From assembly GCA_018223435.1 (NCBI GenBank), contig JAGTTO010000001.1, forward strand, positions 3,224,001-3,288,000: a stretch of 64,000 nucleotides of DNA, given 5' to 3'. The translations under genes were made by a program, and so were the position numbers. Below the pieces are notes generated by a model that saw only the letters and a program-made list of their open reading frames with translations, had not been told where the DNA came from and ran no database searches. The stretch comes from Lachnospiraceae bacterium Marseille-Q4251. Lineage in GTDB: Bacteria; Bacillota; Clostridia; Lachnospirales; Lachnospiraceae. The first letter of the stretch is position 1. The number at the start of each line of letters is the position of its first letter. Below, one piece after another: positions 15,446-23,344 of the stretch.

Positions 15446-18364
15446 ATGAAACGAATGAAAAAATTTTTGAGTTTGCTGTGTGCCGGCCTGGTGCTTTGCG
15501 GAAGCTTTGGAGGACTGGGAGTGCAGGCCTCAGAACCGGCTGAGAGCTCCGAAAATATAACGCAGGTCCGTTACCGGCCGGGCTATATCCGGACGCTGTA
15601 CCCGACGAAATATCACGATCCGGTGAAGTTGCCGGTCCTTTATGACCAGGAGAAGGATACGGTTCTGGTAAATCCAGAGGCCTTTTTTGGAATCTTTCCG
15701 AATTATTCTTATACCTTTGATCAGGAGGATCGGTCCGGGGAAATCTGGCTCTATAACCGGAGGATGGCTTTCCATGCGGGCTCGGATGTCACAGCTTATA
15801 AGATCAGCGGCTGCGAGGGCTTTTTTTCGATGTCCACGGAGGCGGTTCTCTGGAAGAAACAGCTCTGGGTTCCGGCAAAGGACCTGCTCTATTATCTGGG
15901 TTGCCAGGTTCTTCCGCTTTCGATAACGTTGGAGGAGACCTATAAGCCGAAGGAAGATCTTCTGGTGGTGGGTGATCCGGCGTATACGCTCCTGGACGCG
16001 CTGGCGGATCTTTTTAAGGAGAACAACGGCCAGAACTGGATGTTCAGTTTTGCGAAGGATTTCGGTTTCACGAGTATGGATCAGTTTAAGCTGGCGGCTT
16101 CGGCGGTGGTGGCGGACAGCCTGTACGGTACGGTGACACTGGATCTGGACACGATTCTGAGCTGGGGAACACAGCCCTTTACGGATTTTTACAATAATAT
16201 CGTAAAACTTTCCAACACCTTTTTCGATACGGAGTGGAAGGAGACGGGCTCCTGGTATGATGGAAAATTTATGCGGAAGTTTCTGACAGCCATGCAGCAG
16301 CCGATGGAGGAACAGAGCGATTCTATCGCAGAGCTTTCCGATAACCTGGCAGGCTCCATTCTTCCGATTATCTCGGTTTATGCGGATGATGTGAAGGAAC
16401 ATCTGGTCAACAGTCCGGAACAGCTGGCGGAGCTTATCAACAACTGGACCTGGGATGGCAAATATTTCAATGTTTTCAAGGATTCTATCGAGGAATTTGA
16501 GAAAACGAATGAGAGTTATAAAAAGCTTTCCGATACTCTCTCAGATGGTTCAGAGACGCTGGGCACCATGACTACAGCCGCCTATTTTATCCTCTCCGGA
16601 TTTGAGATTCTGGACCAGACGAAAAATATGGATCAACAGATGATGGAAGCCATGGACCGTTACATATCGGCTTCCAAAGAACATTCTCTGATGCCGGAGA
16701 CCGCCAGATCGGCTTTGGATACACAATACGCGCTCCTGAAGAGTCAGATAGCATTCAGTATGTCAGAGGTGACGTCCAATGCATACAATAAACTGATCCC
16801 GGATTTTGCACTGGATGCGCTGGGAACGGGCTACTCTCTGGTACCGACGATGACAAAGATGCTTTGGAGCGTTTTTGAGGAAAATCAGAGTTTTCTGCCG
16901 AAGGTGGAGGAACCGGAGGCCATGCAGTTTGCTACTTATGGCATGTATTATGAGAGCGATGCCTGGAATGAACTGGTCTGGAGCTACCAGGGAATCGCCC
17001 TCCAGGATGGACTGGATGGCTATGAAGCGCTGAAAGAGTGCGGTTATCTGGCAGCCAATTATTTGAAAGCCTGTGCCCTCACGCAGGAGGCGGGGCTCAA
17101 ATCCATGGAGAGCTCCGATTTCGCGAACTCCGAGGCTTATCAGGCGACGGAGGAGAAGTTGAAAAAGACCACAGCTCTGCTCACACAGCTGCTGACGCAG
17201 CTTAGGAGGGCGGAGGATACGAAAACGCTGGACAAGATCCCCAGGAGCTACGGTCTCCTTCCCAATACGGTGGCAAACAGCGATTCCAATTATTCTTATG
17301 ACATGCTGCTCTATCCGTCGCTTATGGAAGTGGACAAAATCTACCAGTATTCCAAGCGGCCGCTGGCGGCTCCGGAGGTAACGCTTCTTCCGCTGGTGAA
17401 TTTCACGGATTACTATGAATTTATCCATGAGAAACTGCTTCCGGAATATGGATATGCAAACATCGGGGAAAATTCGATTTTCCTGGAGTATCAGAACGGT
17501 TATCAGAATGAAAACTGGGATCGGAGAGATGGAATCCTGGATGCGGCGATTAAAGATCTGAACGGAGACGAGGTGGAGGATCTTCTGGTATTCCGCTTCG
17601 GTCACTGGGATGGAGATCCGATGGAGGGCGATGCCCTGGGAAATCAGGAAGGACGCAGGATCATTCTGGAAGGAGAAAACAGGCTGATTGCGGAACTCTA
17701 TTCGATGGATGAAAACGGAGAAATTTTCCTGGCGGGAAGACAGGCCTTAGGCAGCTATTCCGGCCTTACGGGAGAGTGGCTCGCAGCAGGAATCACGGAA
17801 ATCGACGGAACGACCTATCTGTATACAGAGAGCTATTCGAATGCTCTGTTTGCAAATGGTTTTTATCTGGGCTATGATTTTTACGAGTATACAAAAGACG
17901 GAGCCTTCCGGCCCTGCATGAGTGTGTGCAAGAGCGACGGCGGAAGCAGCGGCATCGCTTACTCCGTTCTCCAGAGAGAAGGAGAGGAAAAATGGCGGAA
18001 AACGGTGCTCCAGGGAGACGGAGAGTTCCGGATGTATACAGAAGATAAGATCTTTTTCAATGAGGATATCTCGGTGAGAATTGCCCTCGATTATGGATTT
18101 TCTGTCCTGGGCTTCCCGTCTACGCTGAATGATATGGAGCTTTACAGTGAATATCCTACCTATATGGAAAATGAGGAACTGATCGAACCGCTGTTTCACC
18201 TTCTCTGTCAGGGAGACAATGGAAACGGCGGCTGGAGTATCCATACCGAAGTGAAAGAGCAGTCGGATTTCCGCTGGGTTATGAAAATGCTTTTTGGAGA
18301 TGAGAATGATGCGCCGGACACCGTTCCGGGCAGGCCGTTTCCGAATACAACGACAACATCATAA
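15446..18364 (+). CDS. Large secreted protein with copper-amine-oxidase-like N-terminal domain
   Basis: A 972-residue exported protein of unknown role. Residues 1-29 are a signal peptide cut after VQA. Residues about 60-155 resemble the stalk domain found in copper amine oxidase N-termini (KDTVLVNPEAFFGIFP .. LWVPAKDLLYYLGCQV). Residues about 180-660 are long amphipathic helices. The C-terminal third has a calcium-loop-like DLNGDEVEDLLVF segment and beta-rich sequence, as in cell-surface adhesins or hydrolase-associated domains. It starts 34 bases after the GerC-like gene with AGGGAGTGGG upstream, so it may be co-transcribed with the germination operon. No catalytic motif was recognised. Confidence 0.6.
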   Translation: MKRMKKFLSLLCAGLVLCGSFGGLGVQASEPAESSENITQVRYRPGYIRTLYPTKYHDPVKLPVLYDQEKDTVLVNPEAFFGIFPNYSYTFDQEDRSGEIWLYNRRMAFHAGSDVTAYKISGCEGFFSMSTEAVLWKKQLWVPAKDLLYYLGCQVLPLSITLEETYKPKEDLLVVGDPAYTLLDALADLFKENNGQNWMFSFAKDFGFTSMDQFKLAASAVVADSLYGTVTLDLDTILSWGTQPFTDFYNNIVKLSNTFFDTEWKETGSWYDGKFMRKFLTAMQQPMEEQSDSIAELSDNLAGSILPIISVYADDVKEHLVNSPEQLAELINNWTWDGKYFNVFKDSIEEFEKTNESYKKLSDTLSDGSETLGTMTTAAYFILSGFEILDQTKNMDQQMMEAMDRYISASKEHSLMPETARSALDTQYALLKSQIAFSMSEVTSNAYNKLIPDFALDALGTGYSLVPTMTKMLWSVFEENQSFLPKVEEPEAMQFATYGMYYESDAWNELVWSYQGIALQDGLDGYEALKECGYLAANYLKACALTQEAGLKSMESSDFANSEAYQATEEKLKKTTALLTQLLTQLRRAEDTKTLDKIPRSYGLLPNTVANSDSNYSYDMLLYPSLMEVDKIYQYSKRPLAAPEVTLLPLVNFTDYYEFIHEKLLPEYGYANIGENSIFLEYQNGYQNENWDRRDGILDAAIKDLNGDEVEDLLVFRFGHWDGDPMEGDALGNQEGRRIILEGENRLIAELYSMDENGEIFLAGRQALGSYSGLTGEWLAAGITEIDGTTYLYTESYSNALFANGFYLGYDFYEYTKDGAFRPCMSVCKSDGGSSGIAYSVLQREGEEKWRKTVLQGDGEFRMYTEDKIFFNEDISVRIALDYGFSVLGFPSTLNDMELYSEYPTYMENEELIEPLFHLLCQGDNGNGGWSIHTEVKEQSDFRWVMKMLFGDENDAPDTVPGRPFPNTTTTS

Positions 18365-18369
18365 GGCAT

Positions 18370-18424
18370 AAAAAATCCCCGGCAGGAAGCGAATCGCACT
18401 TCCTGCCGGGGAATCGTTTTTTAT
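18370..18424. terminator. Bidirectional terminator between the secreted protein and the flavodiiron gene
   Basis: TCCCCGGCAGGAAG (18376) and CTTCCTGCCGGGGA (18399) form a perfect 14-bp stem flanked by A and T runs between convergent genes. Confidence 0.9.
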
Positions 18425-20218
18425 TTACTCAATCGGTACGAAGTCCGCCACGCCGTGTTTGCAGAGCGGGCAGATGAAATCATCCGGGAGTACATCGCCT
18501 TCGTAGATGTAGCCGCATACGGTGCAGACAAAGCCTTTTTTGCCTTCAGTCTGGGGCTTCGGCTTTACATTTTCCTGGTAGTAGGTGTAGGTCATCGTGT
18601 CTTTCTTGTTGATGACTCTGGCCTCGGCAACGGAGCAGATGAACATGCCGTGGGTGCCGAGATCCACATACTGCTCGACTTTCAGGGACATGAAAGCGTT
18701 GATGTATTTCGGAAGGATCACCAGTCCGTTCTCAGAACGCGGAGTCTCCCAGCCGGCGAATTTGTCTGCCTGACGGCCGCTCTGGAAGCCGAAGTTCTCG
18801 AATACCTGGAAGGGAGCTTCCACGGAGAGGCAGTTGACGTTCATGACACCGGTCTGCTTGATGACATGGTGGGAATAGTTTTCCTTGTTGATGTTGACAG
18901 CCACGCGATTCGGCTGATCGGTGAGCTGGATCACGGTGTTGACGATGAGACCGTTGTCCTTCTTGCCGTCGTTGGAGGTAACGACATAGAGGCCGTAGCC
19001 GATGCGGAAGAGCGCCGTGGGATCTACTTTTTTCTCCACCTCACCGGAGCGGGCGATATACTCTTCGCAGAGCTCGTTTGCCATTGCTTCCAGCTCGTCT
19101 TTGTTCTCAGCGCTTAAGGAGGAGAGAATCCGGACGGTGGTGTCCAGCCAGGTGATCTTTTTGCTCTTCTCGAACATACCCTTCATAATCTTGGCAGCCA
19201 GAGGAGCCCAGCTTCCGTTCTCAATGAGACCGATCGTACGGTTCTGGTAGTTACGCTCGGTGAGATGCTCGATAAAGGTACGCATGAAGGGATAGATCTC
19301 TGCGTTGTAGGTGGTGGTAGCCAGAATCAGCTTGCCATAGCGGAAAGCGTCGGCAACAGCCTGGGACATATCGCATCTGGCGAGATCATAGACAACAACT
19401 TTCGGACATCCCTTGTCACGGAGCTTCTCCGCCAGGAGCTCAACGGCTTTTTTGGTATTTCCGTAAACGGAGGTGTAGGCGATCATGACGCCCTCTTCCT
19501 CAACGGAGTAGGAAGACCAGATATCGTATTTCTCAATGTAATGGCCCAGATTTTCTTTCAGAACGGGACCGTGCAGGGAGCAGATGGTCTGGATATCGAG
19601 AGTAGCGGCAACTTTCAGGAGCTTCTGAACCTGCATGCCGTATTTTCCAACGATACCGATGAAATAGCGGCGGGCTTCGTCATCCCAGGGTTCGTCAACG
19701 TCCAGGGCTCCGAATTTACCGAAACCGTCGGCTGCGAAGAGGACTTTGTCGGTGCTGTCGTAAGTCACCATAACCTCGGGCCAGTGTACCATGGGAGCGA
19801 AAACGAAGGTCAGCGTGTGCTTTCCAAGAGAAAGGGTGCCGCCGTTCTGTACCTCCAGTTTTCTGCCTTCGAGGGGCATATCGCGGAAGAAGTTCTCCAT
19901 CATGCCGAAGGTCTTGGCATTAGCCACGATCGTGGTGTCCGGATAAACCTTCATGAAGTTGTGGATGTTTGCGGAATGGTCCGGCTCCATGTGCTGAACG
20001 ATGAGGTAATCGGGTTTCGCTCCATTCAGAACGGTAGCGATGTTGTCCAGCCACTCATGGGTGAAATTGGCATCTACGGTGTCCATAACGGCGATCTTTT
20101 CATCCTTGATCACATAGGAGTTGTAAGCCATGCCGTTGGGAACCACATACTGTCCCTCAAATAGGTCTACCTTGTGATCGTTGACGCCTACATAAAGAAT
20201 ATCATCGGTTATTTTCAT
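18425..20218 (-). CDS. Flavodiiron protein with flavin reductase and rubredoxin domains (class F type)
   Basis: A 597-residue soluble oxygen or NO reductase that takes electrons from NAD(P)H without separate partners. Residues 1-240 are the metallo-beta-lactamase-like diiron domain with ligands H76, E78, D80, H81, H145, D164 and H216 all present (HMEPDHSAN, APMVHW, FAADGFG, SLHGPVL). Residues about 243-390 are the flavodoxin domain (VMIAYTSVYGNTKKA). Residues about 400-545 are a flavin-reductase split barrel (FRIGYGLYVVTSNDGKK). Residues 563-597 are a rubredoxin (C565, C568, C583, C586). This order matches class F flavodiiron proteins of clostridia. It is transcribed alone and likely protects against oxygen. 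Confidence 0.95.
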   Translation of the reverse strand: MKITDDILYVGVNDHKVDLFEGQYVVPNGMAYNSYVIKDEKIAVMDTVDANFTHEWLDNIATVLNGAKPDYLIVQHMEPDHSANIHNFMKVYPDTTIVANAKTFGMMENFFRDMPLEGRKLEVQNGGTLSLGKHTLTFVFAPMVHWPEVMVTYDSTDKVLFAADGFGKFGALDVDEPWDDEARRYFIGIVGKYGMQVQKLLKVAATLDIQTICSLHGPVLKENLGHYIEKYDIWSSYSVEEEGVMIAYTSVYGNTKKAVELLAEKLRDKGCPKVVVYDLARCDMSQAVADAFRYGKLILATTTYNAEIYPFMRTFIEHLTERNYQNRTIGLIENGSWAPLAAKIMKGMFEKSKKITWLDTTVRILSSLSAENKDELEAMANELCEEYIARSGEVEKKVDPTALFRIGYGLYVVTSNDGKKDNGLIVNTVIQLTDQPNRVAVNINKENYSHHVIKQTGVMNVNCLSVEAPFQVFENFGFQSGRQADKFAGWETPRSENGLVILPKYINAFMSLKVEQYVDLGTHGMFICSVAEARVINKKDTMTYTYYQENVKPKPQTEGKKGFVCTVCGYIYEGDVLPDDFICPLCKHGVADFVPIE

Positions 20219-20345
20219 GATGGAACCTCTCTTCTTAAAATAATTTTCATAACAGTAACTATTATTATCTTCAATGACTTTATTATATCACAAGACGCAA
20301 GAAAGTCAATAATAAATGGGAAAAAATTTCCAATAAGGGCGCCCA

Positions 20346-20374
20346 TTGCCACTTTTGGCAGAAACTGTTATAAT
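20346..20374 (+). promoter_or_regulatory. Promoter of the MATE exporter gene
   Basis: TTGCCA (20346-20351) and TATAAT (20369-20374) with 17 bases between, 46 bases before the GTG start. It overlaps an in-frame upstream ATG and so argues against that start. Confidence 0.8.
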
Positions 20375-20420
20375 AGTTTCCAGATACAGGGCGTTTATGC
20401 CCTTTGGGAGGAAAATAGAA

Positions 20421-21791
20421 GTGAAGAAAAGTAAATATGAAATCGACATGTGCAGCGGATCGATCATGGACAAACTGATCTCGTTTTCTCTGCCTTTGAT
20501 GCTGTCCGGAATCCTGCAGCTGATGTTCAATGCGGTGGATATCATCGTGGTGGGACGGTTTTCGGGGAGCGAGGCGCTGGCGGCTGTCGGGTCCACGACG
20601 GCCCTCATCAGCATGTTTACAAACCTGTTCATCGGTGTATCGCTGGGAACCAGCGTGCTGACGGCAAGGTTTTATGCGGCGGGGCGGGATCAGGAAGTCT
20701 CGGAGACCGTTCATACTTCGATCATGCTGGCATTATTAAGCGGAATTCTCATGGTCTTCGTGGGGCTCTTTTTTTCCAGGGGAGCTTTGGAGCTTATGGA
20801 TACGCCGGATGATGTCATCGATCTTTCCACTTTATATATGAAGATTTACTTCGTGGGCATGCCGTTTTTCATGCTCTATAACTACGGAGCCGCGGTGCTC
20901 CGGGCAGTAGGAGATACGAAAAGGCCGTTGTTTTTCCTGATTATTTCCGGTGTGCTGAATGCCGGGCTGAATCTGTTTCTGGTAGTCGTTTTCCATATGG
21001 GCGTGGCCGGTGTCGGTATCGCCACGGTGATTTCCCAGATGGTCTCCTGCGTGCTGGTGCTGATCTGTCTTTACCGGGCGGAGAGCAGCTATCAGCTTCG
21101 TCTCTCGAAGCTTACGATGAAGGGCGTTTATTTAAAGCAGATCTTTCAGGTCGGGGTTCCGGCGGGAATCCAGAGTACGGTCATCAATTTTTCCAATGTG
21201 CTGCTCCAGTCCTCGGTAAACTCCTTCGGCTCCATCGCTATGGCGGGTTACACGGCGGCCAACAACCTGCTGGGCTTTCTCTATGCGTCGGTGAACTCCA
21301 TCACCCAGGCCTGCATGAGCTTCACGAGCCAGAATTACGGCGTGGGAAAATGGAAGCGGATGGATCGGGTGCTTATCGACTGCATGATCCTGACGACGGG
21401 CGTGGCGCTGGTGATCGGCGGCGCGTTCTATGGCTTTGGCCCGGAGATTCTGAAAATTTATACGGATAACGAGGAAGTCGTGCGAAGCGGTATGGAGATT
21501 CTGTCCTTTACGACGCTGACCTATTTCCTCTGCGGCCTCATGGATCTCTTCCCGGGAGCGCTCCGGGGCATGGGTCATTCCGCCGTGCCCATGATACTCT
21601 CCGTGCTGGGAACCGTGGGAACCCGGGTGGTCTGGATCTTCCTGATCTTCCCTCAGCATCGGTCCCTGGATATCCTGTTTATTTCCTATCCGGTATCCTG
21701 GCTTTTAACGATCCTGATGCAGGTGATCTGTTTTGGGTTTGTGAGAAAAAAAGTACACGAAGGCCTCCAAAGCAAAGGGGCTGCAGCCTGA
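20421..21791 (+). CDS. MATE-family multidrug/Na+ antiporter
   Basis: A 456-residue membrane exporter with twelve predicted helices in two similar halves. The start is GTG 20421, nine bases after GGGAGG. Family marks are MCSGSIMDKLISFSLPLMLSGILQLMFNAVDIIVVGRFSG at the N-terminus, FIGVSLGTSVLTARFYAAG, and in the second half VGVPAGIQSTVINFSNVLLQSSVNSFG with ACMSFTSQNYGVGKW. Such proteins exchange cationic drugs or metabolites for Na+ or H+. Substrate is unknown. It is a single-gene unit; a deletion scar follows immediately. Confidence 0.92.
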   Translation: MKKSKYEIDMCSGSIMDKLISFSLPLMLSGILQLMFNAVDIIVVGRFSGSEALAAVGSTTALISMFTNLFIGVSLGTSVLTARFYAAGRDQEVSETVHTSIMLALLSGILMVFVGLFFSRGALELMDTPDDVIDLSTLYMKIYFVGMPFFMLYNYGAAVLRAVGDTKRPLFFLIISGVLNAGLNLFLVVVFHMGVAGVGIATVISQMVSCVLVLICLYRAESSYQLRLSKLTMKGVYLKQIFQVGVPAGIQSTVINFSNVLLQSSVNSFGSIAMAGYTAANNLLGFLYASVNSITQACMSFTSQNYGVGKWKRMDRVLIDCMILTTGVALVIGGAFYGFGPEILKIYTDNEEVVRSGMEILSFTTLTYFLCGLMDLFPGALRGMGHSAVPMILSVLGTVGTRVVWIFLIFPQHRSLDILFISYPVSWLLTILMQVICFGFVRKKVHEGLQSKGAAA

Positions 21792-22099
21792 AAAATGTTT
21801 GGTTTTCCCAAGAGAAGGTGACAAAATTCCGGTGCTGGCTGTGGATGAAAATATCATGTTGCCGCACCTTTTGGACGGCCACCCGAAGGATCAGGAGCGG
21901 CTTGACAAGGCGGTGGCGGAGATGGGCCTCATGGACCGGCGCGATAACCTTCCGAGTCAGCTTTCCGGCGGTCAGCAGCAGCGGGTCTGGCATTGGTCTT
22001 TCCATGGCGTGTCAGCTTTTTCTACAGCAGAACAGGACCATCGAGGCGGGGAAGGGCACGACCTTCCGGATTCGTTTTTACAACGGAGTCTCGCTGTGA
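21787..22099 (+). pseudogene. Deletion scar: ABC-transporter ATPase middle fused to a histidine-kinase tail
   Basis: From 21787 one frame reads an ABC ATPase fragment (IPVLAVDENIMLPHLLDG.. then LPSQLSGGQQQRV, the signature motif), lacking Walker A and B. At about 21983-21990 homology jumps to another frame that reads SGIGLSMACQLF.. and GKGTTFRIRFYNG up to a stop at 22099. The latter is the G2 box and C-terminal strand of a sensor histidine kinase. So a deletion of several genes' worth of sequence joined the two, as expected for a lost ABC exporter-kinase locus. Not functional. Confidence 0.7.
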
Positions 22100-22977
22100 G
22101 TTTTCCGGTACTCTTTCGGGGTGCAGTGCATGTATTTTCGGAACATGCGGTTGAAATAGCTGATATTGCTGTAGCCGCAGCCGGTGGCGATGGAGCTTAC
22201 GGGCTCGGAGCCGGAGAGAAGCTGGTCGCAGGCCGCGCCGATGCGGTAGTAATTGATGTATTCGATAAGGGTCATGTGGACCTGGGATTTGAAAAAACGG
22301 CAGAACTGCCCTTCGCTCATGTGAAAGGCGGCGGAAAGTCCTTCGAGCGTCAGAATGGAGCTATAATGCTCCTGAATGAACCGGAGGATTTTTTTCGTGA
22401 GGAGGATTTTTGAGTCATCTTTGGGATAAACCGAGAAGGCTTGTGTCGCGGGATAGCGGCAGAGATAGTGCCAGATCCGGAGAAGTTCCGCCTTGATGAG
22501 GAGCTCATGGGAGGAAAAATCCTCCTGGTAAAGGGAGCGGATGGCCTCTAAACTCTGGCGGAGCGGTTCTGTCCCTGGGCTTTTCGGGTGAAAGACCGTC
22601 TGAAAAAGTAACTCGCCGGAGGTTTGCCGGTGGATGTATTTCTGCTGGATGTCGTCGTTTCCGTAGCTGCTGATGAGATCCAGACCGAAGACCACGGCGT
22701 AGAAGGTCAGGGGAACGCCGGGAGGGGCAGAGATGGAGTGGACTTCGCCGGAATTGAAAAACAGGATATCGCCGGCAGAAATCGGGAGTGCCCGGCCGTT
22801 GACGTGGGCAGTTCCGTTTCCTTCCGTGAGAAAAAGCAGCTCATATTCTTCGTGCCAGTGGGAAGTCACGCGCTCCGAGCGGGAAGGGTCTGAGGCAAAT
22901 TCGTGGACCATGAGATGAAAGCGCATGTCGCCGTGGAGGACGGTTTCGTGGATTGTGCTGATGTCCGGTGTTTTCAT
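22078..22977 (-). CDS. AraC-family transcriptional regulator with cupin sensor domain
   Basis: A 299-residue regulator. Residues about 20-115 form a cupin-like sugar-binding fold (SHWHEEYELLFLTEGNGTAHVNGRALPISAGDILFFNSGEVHSI). Residues about 195-295 carry two helix-turn-helix motifs (LTLEGLSAAFHMSEGQFCRFFKSQVHMT and SSIATGCGYSNISYFNRMFRKYMHCTPKEYR). AAGGAGG precedes the start. It is divergent from the GH31 gene at 23345, with repeat B2 between, so control of that glycosidase is plausible. Its 3' end overlaps the scar at 22078-22099. Confidence 0.9.
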   Translation of the reverse strand: MKTPDISTIHETVLHGDMRFHLMVHEFASDPSRSERVTSHWHEEYELLFLTEGNGTAHVNGRALPISAGDILFFNSGEVHSISAPPGVPLTFYAVVFGLDLISSYGNDDIQQKYIHRQTSGELLFQTVFHPKSPGTEPLRQSLEAIRSLYQEDFSSHELLIKAELLRIWHYLCRYPATQAFSVYPKDDSKILLTKKILRFIQEHYSSILTLEGLSAAFHMSEGQFCRFFKSQVHMTLIEYINYYRIGAACDQLLSGSEPVSSIATGCGYSNISYFNRMFRKYMHCTPKEYRKTHSETPL

Positions 22978-22989
22978 GGAAGCCTCCTT

Positions 22990-23222
22990 AATTATTCAGG
23001 TCGTTCAAAGCAACAGGCCACAGGTCTACGCGCTGCTTCGGTCGGTGCTAAACGAGTCCCACTGGGACTCAGCACCCCGCACATTGCATGTGCTCTCGCT
23101 GCATTCGTAGCTTTTGTCTGAGGCTGATGGGCGTTCCGCCCATCCCAAAATGAAAATCCATCCTATTGCAAACAAATTTGCATAGTCTGATTTTTCATTT
23201 TGCTGATGCTCTGAACTATTAT
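22990..23222 (+). repeat. Structured repeat family B, copy B2
   Basis: Aligns with B1 in the same orientation. It keeps GGTGCT/AGCACC around GAGTCCCA-c-TGGGACTC (23045-23076), but the next stem is GCACAT/ATGTGC where B1 has GCGCAT/ATGCGC, the position of the second B1 hairpin is taken by GATGGGCG-ttc-CGCCCATC (23126-23144), and the last stem is AAAATGAAAA with TTTTTCATTTT where B1 has AACAAGAAAA. The loop TTGCAAACAAATTTGCA is shared. The 22978-23344 interval holds only this repeat and the GH31 promoter region. Confidence 0.75.
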
Positions 23223-23278
23223 GTCAAATCTGTGTTAGAAATAGTGAAAAAACGTCAAGTATTTTCATTCTGGGATTA

Positions 23279-23284
23279 GTATAA
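23279..23284 (+). promoter_or_regulatory. -10 element and palindromic leader of the GH31 gene
   Basis: TATAAT near 23281 with a weak -35 (GTCAAG region). Between it and the start lies TTCCGGAAGGCTTTCCGGA, a palindrome next to the ribosome site that could be an operator or a leader hairpin. Confidence 0.4.
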
Positions 23285-23344
23285 TACAACTATCAGGAAA
23301 ATGAAAGTGTTCCGGAAGGCTTTCCGGAGGAAAAGGAGGACACT

